From assembly GCA_003278145.1 (NCBI GenBank), contig QCGV01000007.1:2501-49692 (forward strand): a stretch of 47,192 bases of DNA, given 5' to 3'. The translations under genes and the position numbers were made by a program. Shown here one piece after another: positions 11,532 to 19,748 of this stretch; position 1 is the first letter of the stretch; each line of letters starts with the position of its first letter. Below the pieces are notes generated by a model, which was given only the letters and a program-made list of their open reading frames with translations, was not told the origin of the DNA and made no database searches. This DNA is from OCS116 cluster bacterium AG-390-A19 (lineage in GTDB: Bacteria; Pseudomonadota; Alphaproteobacteria; MED-G09).

Positions 11532-14525
11532 TTATATTATATACATATCAGAAATTTCACCGGTTTGAGCACCAGATGAGTTAAGAATATCATAGACGCC
11601 AAATACTTCTGCAAATTCGGTAAAGGTTAAGTCAGTACCTTTATCACCTTTGGTGATATTGCCTCCAACATTATAAGAAAATTTATCAGCGCCACTAATA
11701 GTAATTTCGCGTCCATCTTCCAATGTTAACCTTGCTGCGTTTTTGGTAAATAAAGATTTATCGACATAGGTATTCCCTGGAAGTTGAATAGTGTTTGATC
11801 CTTCCGTATCGGTAATGGAAACTTTTCCGCTTTTTGGTAATAGCTGTGAAACAAAATAAGTATCATCACCTTCAAGACCACGATAAGTTTTTCCTTGGCC
11901 ATCAAGAATAATAATATTATCACCTTTGTTAAAATTCAGTGTTCCTGAAAGAACATCTTCGGTGTGTGCGGATAGAATATTTTCCGATGCATCAATTGTT
12001 TCTGAGAGTTGATATTTTAATGATGTTTTAGAGAGTGTTTGATCAGAAAACTGCATCTTTTCGATACTTGTAAGAGTGTCGGATCCTTCAATGGTAAAAC
12101 CTTCAGAGGGAGAGGTGTGGACTACACTAACCGTGCCATTATCATTAGAAGTTAAGGTATAAGCTGAGGATACATCTTTATAAATCGCTGTATCAACCCC
12201 TTTACCACCATCAATTATGTCATTACCAGCGCCACCTTCAAAAGTATCTTTACCATCAAGACCAAAAGCTGTTTCATCACCTTCACGTAAAACAATAGTA
12301 TCATCTCCTGAATACCCATGAACTTTTGTAAAAGGTGCAAAAGTGTTTAGTCCCGCCTCCTTTCCTTCAGCCAAATAATGCTCAAGACCTGTTGCATAAG
12401 TTCCAGCATCAACTGCTTCTTTGGCAGAAGTATTTTCATTTAAATAATATTGTTCATTAAAACCTGGAGCACCTTTTTCAGCAGTATCTGTTGAATAATT
12501 TGGGCCCGTTCCTAACTCATTTGCAAATTCAAACCGAATAACATTAACAATATTTTTTTCAGGTGATGGCCCGCCGCGATTACCAAGGGCATCTCTTCTC
12601 TCTTCATCCCATATTAGAAATTCTATTAATTTATCATTATCAAAATCAGAATAAACCATAGGTAGCCCCATAATATTAAACTGACCAAATTCATTTGATT
12701 CAACAGCAACTTCATCTTTCGAAAACCTTCCTGAACCATCATTAAAATAAATCATAGGAATTGATGTTGTTAAAGCCCTCCCAAGAGCATCTTGATCTGA
12801 TGTAAAGCTGGCAATATCTTGATGACCATCATTATTAAAATCAATAAGTTGCCAGGTATTAACCCATCCTTTGGATTTATATGCATCTTTGAACGGATCG
12901 CCTTCAATTGATTCTGTTGTATCGGTGAAATTACCTTGCCCATCATTAATTAGTAATTGAAGATAAGTTCCAGCATAATAAGGCTCATACCTTGTATAAC
13001 TAATAGCGAGATCTATATCACCATCATTATCAAAATCATTTTTAAGGGTTTTCATGTGCATCTGATTGTCACTTCCATAAATTGATTCAGGTATGGCGAT
13101 ATAATTATTAGAATCAAACTTACCATCAGAGTTCATGAAAATAAGACTACTTGCACCTCCATGTCCATAACCAGCTACAAGATCGGCAAAACCATCATTA
13201 TTTACATCCACTAAGGCTGCATCTAGCAACAACACATAAGTATTGCTACTGGAGCTTGAAGATTCCCAATTTACAATAGTTTTGTAAAAATCATTCTGTT
13301 CAATATTAAATTTTCCATCGGCTTGTTGAATAAGAGCATAGGCACCTTCGCTTGCGCCATTTGCATATCCATGTCCCACAAAAATATCATCCAATCCATC
13401 ACCATTGATATCACCGATACCCATGGAGTGAGCATCAACTGCATATTTCTGTCCAACGGTTCCTTCAGGTATCTCTTCAAAGGTTGCGATAATTGACTCA
13501 GGTAAATCAGGAAAAATATCATCTCTAGTAATTGAAATACTTGAAGGTTGTATAAGTTGTAATTCTGCTTGTGGTACATCGCCAACTTTATTTCTATTTG
13601 CTTCTGAGTCTTGTTGTGTATTTACAGTAATAAAAGAGTCATGCTCGGTATTTACTAATTTAATTTTTTCGGTTCTTCTTGCGCCTGATGTTAAGGGCAT
13701 TTTTGAATTAGCTGTTTCATCAAAAACTAAAGTACCATTGGAGGCAGTCAGAGCTATGAAAGGGGTTGTGTTGTCTAAACCTGTTGCATAACCTTTATTA
13801 ACAGGAATAACTACATCTTTGGTTCCGTCTTCATTTAAATCAATTAGGATAACATCATTGAAATCAAAATAAACTAAATCAGATTTATACTCGATATTGT
13901 TATATACGTAACCAGGTGTATAAGTATCATCTTCGAAGCTATGGACTTTATCAATTTTATTGGCCCTAAGCGGTATTGTGTTAAAGATAACATCTACAAT
14001 CTTATTATCATCAAAGAATTTTATATATCTTACATTTGTAAGAATATCCTTTGTTGTGCTTCCAATTACATGAACTTCATTTCCAACATATTTTATTTCA
14101 AGATCATTTTCTGTTTTTCCATAATAAACTACCTGATCGTCACCACCCCCACCATCAACAATATTACTTCCACCATTCAGCCAAAACTCTTCCTTCTTTG
14201 AAGTACCATAAATAGTAGTATTATGATTAATGTCAGTATGGACTGAGTAAACACCCGATAGCGTATCTGTTGTTCCGAAACCATCATCAGAAAAACCTTC
14301 TTTTAAATTTACTGTTACATCTTGAGACCCATCACCACGACTAAGTCTGTAGGTAAAATTATTTCCTGAAATAGCATCATCACCTTTGCTAGAACGAACC
14401 TCCTGTGAGCTGCTAACATTTGATATTGTATCATTACCTTCTCCAGAATTTATATTCTTAACATCGGAGCCTAATTCTGATGCATCAATTATATCATCTT
14501 CATCTGTTCCAAAATAATCTGACAT
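11532..14525 (-). CDS. RTX + FG-GAP/VCBS propeller exoprotein 3, shared C-terminal module
   Basis: 997 aa. The N-terminus (~1-170) is a degenerate RTX region (GTDEDDIIDAS, GEGNDTIS, GGGGDDQVVYYG). The middle holds six propeller motifs (DLNEDGTKD, DINGDGLDD, DVNNDGFAD, DFDNDGDID, DFNNDGHQD, DFDNDKLIE). Residues ~688-837 share the ALEHY/RTX block with exoprotein 2 and 838-997 are the common module. No signal peptide. A clear Shine-Dalgarno aaaaaggga precedes the ATG, so the gene can be translated independently; 63 nt separate it from exoprotein 2. Likely a secreted calcium-binding protein; function unknown. Confidence 0.88.
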   Translation of the reverse strand: MSDYFGTDEDDIIDASELGSDVKNINSGEGNDTISNVSSSQEVRSSKGDDAISGNNFTYRLSRGDGSQDVTVNLKEGFSDDGFGTTDTLSGVYSVHTDINHNTTIYGTSKKEEFWLNGGSNIVDGGGGDDQVVYYGKTENDLEIKYVGNEVHVIGSTTKDILTNVRYIKFFDDNKIVDVIFNTIPLRANKIDKVHSFEDDTYTPGYVYNNIEYKSDLVYFDFNDVILIDLNEDGTKDVVIPVNKGYATGLDNTTPFIALTASNGTLVFDETANSKMPLTSGARRTEKIKLVNTEHDSFITVNTQQDSEANRNKVGDVPQAELQLIQPSSISITRDDIFPDLPESIIATFEEIPEGTVGQKYAVDAHSMGIGDINGDGLDDIFVGHGYANGASEGAYALIQQADGKFNIEQNDFYKTIVNWESSSSSSNTYVLLLDAALVDVNNDGFADLVAGYGHGGASSLIFMNSDGKFDSNNYIAIPESIYGSDNQMHMKTLKNDFDNDGDIDLAISYTRYEPYYAGTYLQLLINDGQGNFTDTTESIEGDPFKDAYKSKGWVNTWQLIDFNNDGHQDIASFTSDQDALGRALTTSIPMIYFNDGSGRFSKDEVAVESNEFGQFNIMGLPMVYSDFDNDKLIEFLIWDEERRDALGNRGGPSPEKNIVNVIRFEFANELGTGPNYSTDTAEKGAPGFNEQYYLNENTSAKEAVDAGTYATGLEHYLAEGKEAGLNTFAPFTKVHGYSGDDTIVLREGDETAFGLDGKDTFEGGAGNDIIDGGKGVDTAIYKDVSSAYTLTSNDNGTVSVVHTSPSEGFTIEGSDTLTSIEKMQFSDQTLSKTSLKYQLSETIDASENILSAHTEDVLSGTLNFNKGDNIIILDGQGKTYRGLEGDDTYFVSQLLPKSGKVSITDTEGSNTIQLPGNTYVDKSLFTKNAARLTLEDGREITISGADKFSYNVGGNITKGDKGTDLTFTEFAEVFGVYDILNSSGAQTGEISDMYII
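11535..12014 (-). repeat. C-terminal module copy 3
   Basis: 480 bp, collinear with the other copies and closest at protein level to copy 2. It ends with the same SSGAQTGEISDMYII residues as copy 1, so its similarity is mosaic. Confidence 0.9.
12015..12465 (-). repeat. RTX/ALEHY block shared by exoproteins 2 and 3, copy B
   Basis: About 150 codons matching 8430-8880. Includes TKVHGYSGDDTIVLREGDE, GGAGNDIIDGGKGVDTAIYK and SDTLTSIEKMQFSD. Confidence 0.8.
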
Positions 14526-14556
14526 AAAAAAATCCCTTTTTAATTTTTAGCTATGA

Positions 14557-16272
14557 TTAGATAATATACATATCTGAAATAGTACCCGTTTGTGAGCTTG
14601 ATGCATCAAGAATATCGTATACACCAAAGACTTCAGCAAATTCAGTAAATGTTAAATCAGTTCCTTTTGTTCCATCAGTTATATTGCCGCCAACATTATA
14701 TGAAAATTTATCAGCACCACTGATGGTAATTTCTCTCCCATTCTCAAGTGTTAGACGGGCTGCATTTTTAGTAAAGAGTGTTTTGTCGATATAGGTATTA
14801 GAAGGAAGCTGAATGAGATTAGATCCTTCCGTATCGGTAATCGAGACTTTTCCACTTTTTGGTAAAAGTTGTGAAACAAAATAAGTATCATCACCTTCTA
14901 ACCCACGATAAGTTTTTGCCTGTCCGTCAAGGATAACTATGTTATTTCCCTTATTAAAGTTAAGGGTTCCAGAAATTACTTCATCAGTATGAGCCTCAAG
15001 TATACTTTTTGAAGAATCTAGTGTTTCAGACAAATTATATTTTGGAGCTTTCTGAATAATTGGTCTTATTTCGGTTATTTCTAATTCGGGCATATTTCTT
15101 GATTGGAAATTAACAAAAACCAATTCACCGTCAATCTCATAAGCATTTGTATAACTTTGATACCAATACTCACCTTCAACAACAATAGGAGTTTCATATT
15201 TAGAAAAGTTTCCAGATTCATTTATGTAAATTAAATTATGTAAAGTTAGATTACCCTCTGAGTTGGTATATTCTGAACCCGTTGAACCATTGATAATTAA
15301 ATCTTTGTCACCATCTTTATCAACATCAATTAATTCATAACCCCCATGTGATAAATATGATAATGGCATATCAATTGTTGTTGTTTTTCTGAAACTGTAA
15401 TCACCATCATTCATGAAAACTAATATTTTTCTGTCTGCTCCACTCTCTGTGCTAACAATAATGTCATTGAAGCCATTGTTATCAAAATCATCAAACTTAA
15501 AAGACTCAATACCCATTGTTTGATCTTCAAGTAGATAGGTGAATACAGGAGTTAATTCATCTGCTGTAGTTAATTCCTCAAGATTATCTGAGTAAATAGT
15601 AAATTCAGTTTTATACCCAAAGGCAGCAACATAAGAACCCAAGATCATTTCTGGTTCATTATCTCCATCAAGATCGGCAATTCCAATAGCACTCATTCTT
15701 CCTGCGCTGATCTGATTAGTTTGCTCAAATACCTTTTCATCAGTTTGTTTCCAGATGAAAAAATCATCAAATGAAACTGCCAAGATATCATTCAAACCAT
15801 TGTTGTCGATATCATGTATAGCGATACAATGATAAAAAGTTTGTATTTCGGATACCTGTGTCCATGTAATATTATTTTCACTATTAATGCTGGCAACACG
15901 AATGTGATTACCTGGATAGGGTGCTTCCCCAGCTTCTAACCCTTGATCAGGAAAGACAATATCTTTGTTACTATTAAGAAACTTTGGTCCATTCATGTAT
16001 CCGATAGTTAAGTCTTCGGTATTATTAAGAATCCATTCTCCATTTTCTTTTACAAAATGAAGTGGATTAACTTCAGGCTCTTCATCAAACCATGAACCAG
16101 TTAGAATGATGTGTTCAGTAGAGTCTTTTATAAAATATACAGTTCCTTCGTTAGAGGCGCTAATAACTTGGTTTTTAGTACCTGCGTCTGTAAAAAGATC
16201 AGTTCTATCATCTCTATTAGGAGTGTATGGGATAGTTACAATTGATTTTTCAATTTTATAATTATCAGTCAT
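14557..16272 (-). CDS. FG-GAP/VCBS propeller exoprotein 4, shared C-terminal module
   Basis: 571 aa, the most divergent and first transcribed of the four. Four clear FG-GAP motifs (DIDNNGLND, DLDGDNEPE, DFDNNGFND, DVDKDGDKD) sit within ~410 residues of probable propeller. Residues 412-571 are the common module, here beginning Y-N-L-S-E and again ending D-M-Y-I-I. No RTX block and no signal peptide. The ATG lies only 2 nt after the stop of the TauD-type dioxygenase gene and has no Shine-Dalgarno, so translation is probably coupled to it. Function unknown; secretion by a type I system is inferred from the domain architecture. Confidence 0.87.
   Translation of the reverse strand: MTDNYKIEKSIVTIPYTPNRDDRTDLFTDAGTKNQVISASNEGTVYFIKDSTEHIILTGSWFDEEPEVNPLHFVKENGEWILNNTEDLTIGYMNGPKFLNSNKDIVFPDQGLEAGEAPYPGNHIRVASINSENNITWTQVSEIQTFYHCIAIHDIDNNGLNDILAVSFDDFFIWKQTDEKVFEQTNQISAGRMSAIGIADLDGDNEPEMILGSYVAAFGYKTEFTIYSDNLEELTTADELTPVFTYLLEDQTMGIESFKFDDFDNNGFNDIIVSTESGADRKILVFMNDGDYSFRKTTTIDMPLSYLSHGGYELIDVDKDGDKDLIINGSTGSEYTNSEGNLTLHNLIYINESGNFSKYETPIVVEGEYWYQSYTNAYEIDGELVFVNFQSRNMPELEITEIRPIIQKAPKYNLSETLDSSKSILEAHTDEVISGTLNFNKGNNIVILDGQAKTYRGLEGDDTYFVSQLLPKSGKVSITDTEGSNLIQLPSNTYIDKTLFTKNAARLTLENGREITISGADKFSYNVGGNITDGTKGTDLTFTEFAEVFGVYDILDASSSQTGTISDMYII
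14560..15039 (-). repeat. C-terminal module copy 4
   Basis: 480 bp, same length as copies 1-3 but the most diverged at DNA level. The motifs GLEGDDTYFVSQLLPKSGK and ISGADKFSYNVGGN are retained. Confidence 0.9.
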
Positions 16273-16274
16273 AA

Positions 16275-17162
16275 TTATACTGGCTTATCACCAATTACTG
16301 TCACGCGTTCAACTCTCCTGACAGCAGGCCAATAGTCACCAGTTGCATAATGTTGACAAGCTCTGTTATCCCAAAAGGCTATAGAATTTTCTTCCCATTT
16401 AAAACGGCATTGATATTCAGGAATATTGGCTTGATTGTATAGAAAATTAAGCATTAGCCTTGAGTCTTCATCTGAAAAACCTTCAATATGAGTAGTAAAA
16501 GCTACATTAACATAAATAGATTTTTTCCCCGTATCAGGATGCGTTCTTATTACAGGATGTGTTGGTTTTGGAAATTTTTTATTAAACTCCTCTATTTCCT
16601 CTGGAGACTTTCCCTGCTTGATAAGTCTATTTCTGAAGAGAGCAAAATCATGGACGGCATAAGCACCTTCTAATTTTTCCTTGATTTCATCAGGTAGATT
16701 CTCGTAAGCAACTTCCATGTTTGCAAACAAGGTATCACCTCCGACAGAAGGGGTTTCAACCATTCTTAAGATAGATCCTAAAGATGGCTCCATACGCCAG
16801 GTGACATCAGAGTGCCATGCATTTTCTTTTGGTTTGTTACCTTCATCATGTGTTATTCGAAGTACTTCTGGATGATCGTCTCGATTAGTACCAAGTGGAG
16901 CAAACGGATGAATTTCTAATTCCCCAAAATATTTACCAAATCTTAAGTGTTCTTCGGTTGTAAGATCTTGGTCACGAAAAAAAATAACTTTATAAGTTAA
17001 AAGTGCATCATATATGTGATCCTTTTCTTCTTGGGATAAGTCCTTTTTAAGGTCAATATCTAGAAGTTCTGCACCAATAGTTGTCGATAGTCGTTTAATA
17101 GAAAATGGATGTTTTTGTGATTCAAATTCTTCAGGTGTGAAATTCTTCAGGTGTTTTAACAT
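16275..17162 (-). CDS. TauD/TfdA-family Fe(II)/2-oxoglutarate dioxygenase
   Basis: 295 aa. Oxidises a small substrate (taurine, alkyl sulfate or aryloxyalkanoate in known relatives) with 2-oxoglutarate and O2. The iron ligands are visible: H117-x-D119 in AWHSDVTW and H271 in CQHYATGDYWP, with 2-oxoglutarate-binding Arg in RRVERV (282-286). GGDTLFANM is also typical. The substrate cannot be read from sequence. Shine-Dalgarno aagga precedes the start. It lies 21 nt after the GST gene and 2 nt before exoprotein 4, placing a metabolic enzyme in the same transcript as the exoprotein array. Confidence 0.88.
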   Translation of the reverse strand: MLKHLKNFTPEEFESQKHPFSIKRLSTTIGAELLDIDLKKDLSQEEKDHIYDALLTYKVIFFRDQDLTTEEHLRFGKYFGELEIHPFAPLGTNRDDHPEVLRITHDEGNKPKENAWHSDVTWRMEPSLGSILRMVETPSVGGDTLFANMEVAYENLPDEIKEKLEGAYAVHDFALFRNRLIKQGKSPEEIEEFNKKFPKPTHPVIRTHPDTGKKSIYVNVAFTTHIEGFSDEDSRLMLNFLYNQANIPEYQCRFKWEENSIAFWDNRACQHYATGDYWPAVRRVERVTVIGDKPV

Positions 17163-17183
17163 CGTACATCCTTATTATTATTT

Positions 17184-17852
17184 TTAACTAGGAAAGAAAA
17201 TTTTTTCATCCCCTTCCTCCCATTTGTCATATTTTATCATTATGCTTTTAAATAATTTAGATTCAAGAAATTTCATTAGCCAATTTTGGATATTGGGTTT
17301 TGCTAAGGAGTCAAACCAGTCCATATCAGCTATTCGAAATTGACGAATAAATGGAAGAATTGAAATATCTAGTGCTGAAATTTTATCATCATAAAGGAAT
17401 TGCGAGACACTTAACTGCTCTTCCAGTTCGTTAATAAAAATTAAACACTTTTCTCTATGTTTAAGGGGGTCTTCATTATCATATCTTTTTGAATATTTAT
17501 ACCTATCCAGGTGATGTTTAAATTCATTATCATTTGTATGGATTAACTCTGATGATTTTTCTGATTGGTTTGATCTTAGCCAGTTATCAGGGTCATTTAG
17601 CTTAAGGGCCCAGTCTATGACATCAAGGCTTTCATCAATAACTTGTCCTGAACTCAACGAAAGAACTGGCACTGTACCTTTTGGAGATAATTCAATCATT
17701 GATGGCGGTTTATCTCTTAATATAACTTCGCGAAATTCAACTTGCTGACCACTTATAGCTATAGCCATTCTAGCACGCATTGCGTATGGACATCTTCTGA
17801 AAGAGTAGAGGATGTGATTATTTTGTTTGTTTTCCACCAAGATGTTTTTCAC
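17184..17852 (-). CDS. Glutathione S-transferase-like protein
   Basis: Up to 222 aa. Thioredoxin-fold N-terminus with a glutaredoxin-like C21-PYAMRARMAI motif, the cis-Pro segment KGTVPVLSL and VIDESLDVIDW, then an all-helical C-terminal domain. Cytoplasmic thiol transferase; substrate unknown. The given GTG start overlaps trhO by 35 nt. In-frame TTG (17843) and GTG (17840) codons would give a start closer to the usual distance from the ILYS strand, so the exact start is uncertain. Confidence 0.8.
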   Translation of the reverse strand: MKNILVENKQNNHILYSFRRCPYAMRARMAIAISGQQVEFREVILRDKPPSMIELSPKGTVPVLSLSSGQVIDESLDVIDWALKLNDPDNWLRSNQSEKSSELIHTNDNEFKHHLDRYKYSKRYDNEDPLKHREKCLIFINELEEQLSVSQFLYDDKISALDISILPFIRQFRIADMDWFDSLAKPNIQNWLMKFLESKLFKSIMIKYDKWEEGDEKIFFPS

Positions 17853-18753
17853 CTCTTTCTTTAGCTAAAAGTATTTGCTTCTGGCGTGAGCCGAAACGCT
17901 CTTTTTTTTCTTTTGTTGTTTTATCATAACAATAAATACAACTTATGCCTTCTATATATTTTTCATTTTGCATTTCTTCTTCGGTAATTGGCATCCTACA
18001 TGCAAAACACATTTTATAGGATCCAACCTCTAATTCATCTGTGAGACAAACCCTTTGATCAAAAACAAAACATTCACCATTCCAAAGGCTATTTTCTTTA
18101 TCAATTGTTTCTAAATATTTAAGAATACCCCCCTGAAGGTGATAAACATCTTCAAAACCCTCTTCCTTCATTAAAGAAGAAGCTTTTTCGCATCGAATTC
18201 CTCCAGTACAAAACATAGCAATTTTCTTATTGGCATTTTCTTTAGAGCTTTTAAATTTCTTTACCCAATCAGGAAATTCTCTAAAAGACGATGTCTCAGG
18301 ATCTAGAGCATTTTGGAAAGATCCAATCTTTGTTTCATACTTATTACGAGTATCAATAACAACTACATTTGGGTCTGATATTAAATCATTCCAGTCGTCT
18401 GGCTTTACATATGTTCCTACTTTTTTATTAGGATTAATTTCAGGAAGACCAATAGTTACAATTTCTTTTTTCAGCCTGACTTTCATTCTGTGAAAAGGTT
18501 GTTTATCAGTTGAAGAATATTTAATTTCTATATTAGCAAATCTTTTATCACTTTTAAGAAGTGAAATGGTTTGATTTATTTCATTATTTTTTCCAGATAT
18601 TGTGCCATTTATTCCTTCATTAGCAATAAGGATGGTTCCCATTATATTATTTTCCTCACAAATTTCATAAAGATTGCTTTGCAACGAAAGAAGATCATCT
18701 ATTTCCACAAATTTATATAACGCTGCTACTAATATTTCGTTTTTATTTGTCAT
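17818..18753 (-). CDS. trhO: tRNA uridine-34 5-hydroxylase TrhO (rhodanese family, YceA)
   Basis: 311 aa. Family members hydroxylate U34 of certain tRNAs on the way to 5-(carb)oxymethoxy-uridine. An N-terminal acylphosphatase-like domain carries GTILIANEGINGTISG (~39-54). A rhodanese domain with active-site C182 in FCTGGIRCEKAS follows. The C-terminal region has Cys pairs (CFAC, CIYC) and a basic tail. Length is typical. It is first in a seven-gene minus-strand run; the promoter would lie in the AT-rich 18754-18894 gap shared with the divergent cold-shock gene. Confidence 0.9.
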   Translation of the reverse strand: MTNKNEILVAALYKFVEIDDLLSLQSNLYEICEENNIMGTILIANEGINGTISGKNNEINQTISLLKSDKRFANIEIKYSSTDKQPFHRMKVRLKKEIVTIGLPEINPNKKVGTYVKPDDWNDLISDPNVVVIDTRNKYETKIGSFQNALDPETSSFREFPDWVKKFKSSKENANKKIAMFCTGGIRCEKASSLMKEEGFEDVYHLQGGILKYLETIDKENSLWNGECFVFDQRVCLTDELEVGSYKMCFACRMPITEEEMQNEKYIEGISCIYCYDKTTKEKKERFGSRQKQILLAKERGEKHLGGKQTK

Positions 18754-18894
18754 TTAAGTCTTTTAGAACATTTTTTGTTATTTTCTTAGGAAAAATCAAC
18801 TTATTAATTTTATCTATTAGATTCAATTATTTAATTTTTTTATTGTCTTAAAGTAGTTTTTTAGTATATGAAAGAAAGTAATGGAGTAAACAAT

Positions 18895-19221
18895 ATGCCT
18901 ACAGGTACAGTTAAATGGTTTAATGGTCGTAAAGGTTATGGCTTTATTGAACCGGATGATGGTGAAAACGATGTTTTTGTTCACATTACTGCCGTTAAGG
19001 ACTCAGGTTTAAATGTTCTTAATGAGGGAGATAAAGTGAGTTTTGAACTCGTTGAAAATAGAGGAAGAATGGCGGCTGAAAAACTAGCTAAAGCAGATAG
19101 TGATGAAGCGCCTGCAGAAGAAGCAGAAGCTGAGGCTGAAGAAGCAGATGTTGAAGAAACTGAAGCGGAAGAAGCAGAAGCTGAGGCTGAAGAAGCAGAA
19201 TCGTCAGAAGAATCTGAGTAA
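18895..19221 (+). CDS. Cold-shock domain protein with acidic C-terminal tail
   Basis: 108 aa from this start. The cold-shock domain (residues 1-~66) begins [17 protein letters not shown], with RNP1 KGYGFI and RNP2 VFVHI; it binds single-stranded RNA/DNA and melts mRNA structure. The last ~42 residues are almost only Glu, Ala, Asp and Ser, an unusual extension. I chose the ATG at 18895 over the in-frame ATG at 18868 because ggag lies 8 bases upstream and because the family begins at M-P-T-G. Paralog of the gene at 19381. Confidence 0.9.
   Translation: MPTGTVKWFNGRKGYGFIEPDDGENDVFVHITAVKDSGLNVLNEGDKVSFELVENRGRMAAEKLAKADSDEAPAEEAEAEAEEADVEETEAEEAEAEAEEAESSEESE
19117..19199 (+). repeat. 32-bp direct repeat encoding the acidic tail
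   Basis: Two identical 32-bp copies start at 19117 and 19168, 51 bp apart; each begins gaagaagcagaagctgaggc. They encode [10 protein letters not shown] and keep the reading frame (51 = 17 codons), so the tail could grow or shrink by slippage or recombination without a frameshift. Confidence 0.85.
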
Positions 19222-19250
19222 TTTCTCAAAATTATAATTTCTTTTTAAGT

Positions 19251-19339
19251 AAGTCCTAAATTACTAAAGAATGTTTTTCATTGCTTTTTAATTGTTAGGT
19301 TTAAGTAAACAGATAACAGTTATAAGCACGATAGGACTT
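19251..19339 (+). promoter_or_regulatory. Long-range stem in the leader between the two cold-shock genes
   Basis: aagtccta (19251-19258) is complementary to taggactt (19332-19339), and a T-rich tract ttgttttttt follows at once. It could be a weak terminator for the first cold-shock gene or part of a structured, temperature-responsive 5' leader of the second. Sequence alone does not decide. Confidence 0.3.
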
Positions 19340-19380
19340 TGTTTTTTTCAAATTATTAATATTAAAAAGGAGTAATAATT

Positions 19381-19605
19381 ATGCCAACAGGAACAGTTAA
19401 ATGGTTTAACGCTAATAAAGGTTTTGGTTTTATCGAACCTGATGAAGGCGATGCTGACGTATTTGTTCACGTTACTGCAGTTCAAGAGTCTGGTTTAGGG
19501 AGTCTTGATGAAGGTGATAGAGTAAATTTCGAATTAGTCGAAAATAGAGGCAAAATGGCTGCTGGAAATTTAAGTCAGGGTGAGCCAAAAGCCGAATCTG
19601 AATAA
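19381..19605 (+). CDS. cspA: Cold-shock domain protein CspA-like
   Basis: 74 aa, a standard single cold-shock domain: [17 protein letters not shown] with RNP1 KGFGFI and RNP2 VFVHV. RNA chaperone of the cytoplasm. Strong Shine-Dalgarno aaggag 9 bases before the ATG. A ~150-nt leader without a gene precedes it, which is common for cold-regulated csp genes. A good intrinsic terminator follows. It lacks the acidic tail of its upstream paralog, having only a short K-A-E-S-E end. Confidence 0.93.
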   Translation: MPTGTVKWFNANKGFGFIEPDEGDADVFVHVTAVQESGLGSLDEGDRVNFELVENRGKMAAGNLSQGEPKAESE

Positions 19606-19623
19606 TTATATTTAGAAATTATT

Positions 19624-19673
19624 AAGCCTGTAACATATAATGCATTGAGTATTGTGGTTACGGGCTTTTTTTT
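19624..19673 (+). terminator. Intrinsic terminator after cspA
   Basis: aagcctgtaac (19624-19634) pairs with gttacgggctt (19657-19667) through 11 positions including one G-U, followed by a T-run to 19673. Confidence 0.85.
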
Positions 19674-19748
19674 GATTTAAATTATATCTCTGTTTTATTA
19701 TAAAGAGTTATAATGATACTAGGGCGATTTATTATTGAAAAATTTATA

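Noticed and set aside
6267-11923. Similar minus-strand short ORFs (near 6267, 8141 and 11726) that resemble one another in protein sequence
   Set aside because: They are alternative-frame shadows of the repeated 160-codon module; their similarity follows from DNA conservation of the real frame.
6073-16272. Exoprotein array as a CRISPR, toxin immunity or contact-dependent inhibition locus
   Set aside because: No immunity-like small genes, no toxin domains at the C-termini (they are conserved, not variable) and no secretion partner; constant C-terminus with variable N-terminal part is the reverse of polymorphic toxins.
18981-19229. Antisense Ser/Ala-rich ORF opposite the first cold-shock gene
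   Set aside because: Mirror image of the Glu/Ala repeat tail; no ribosome site and low complexity.
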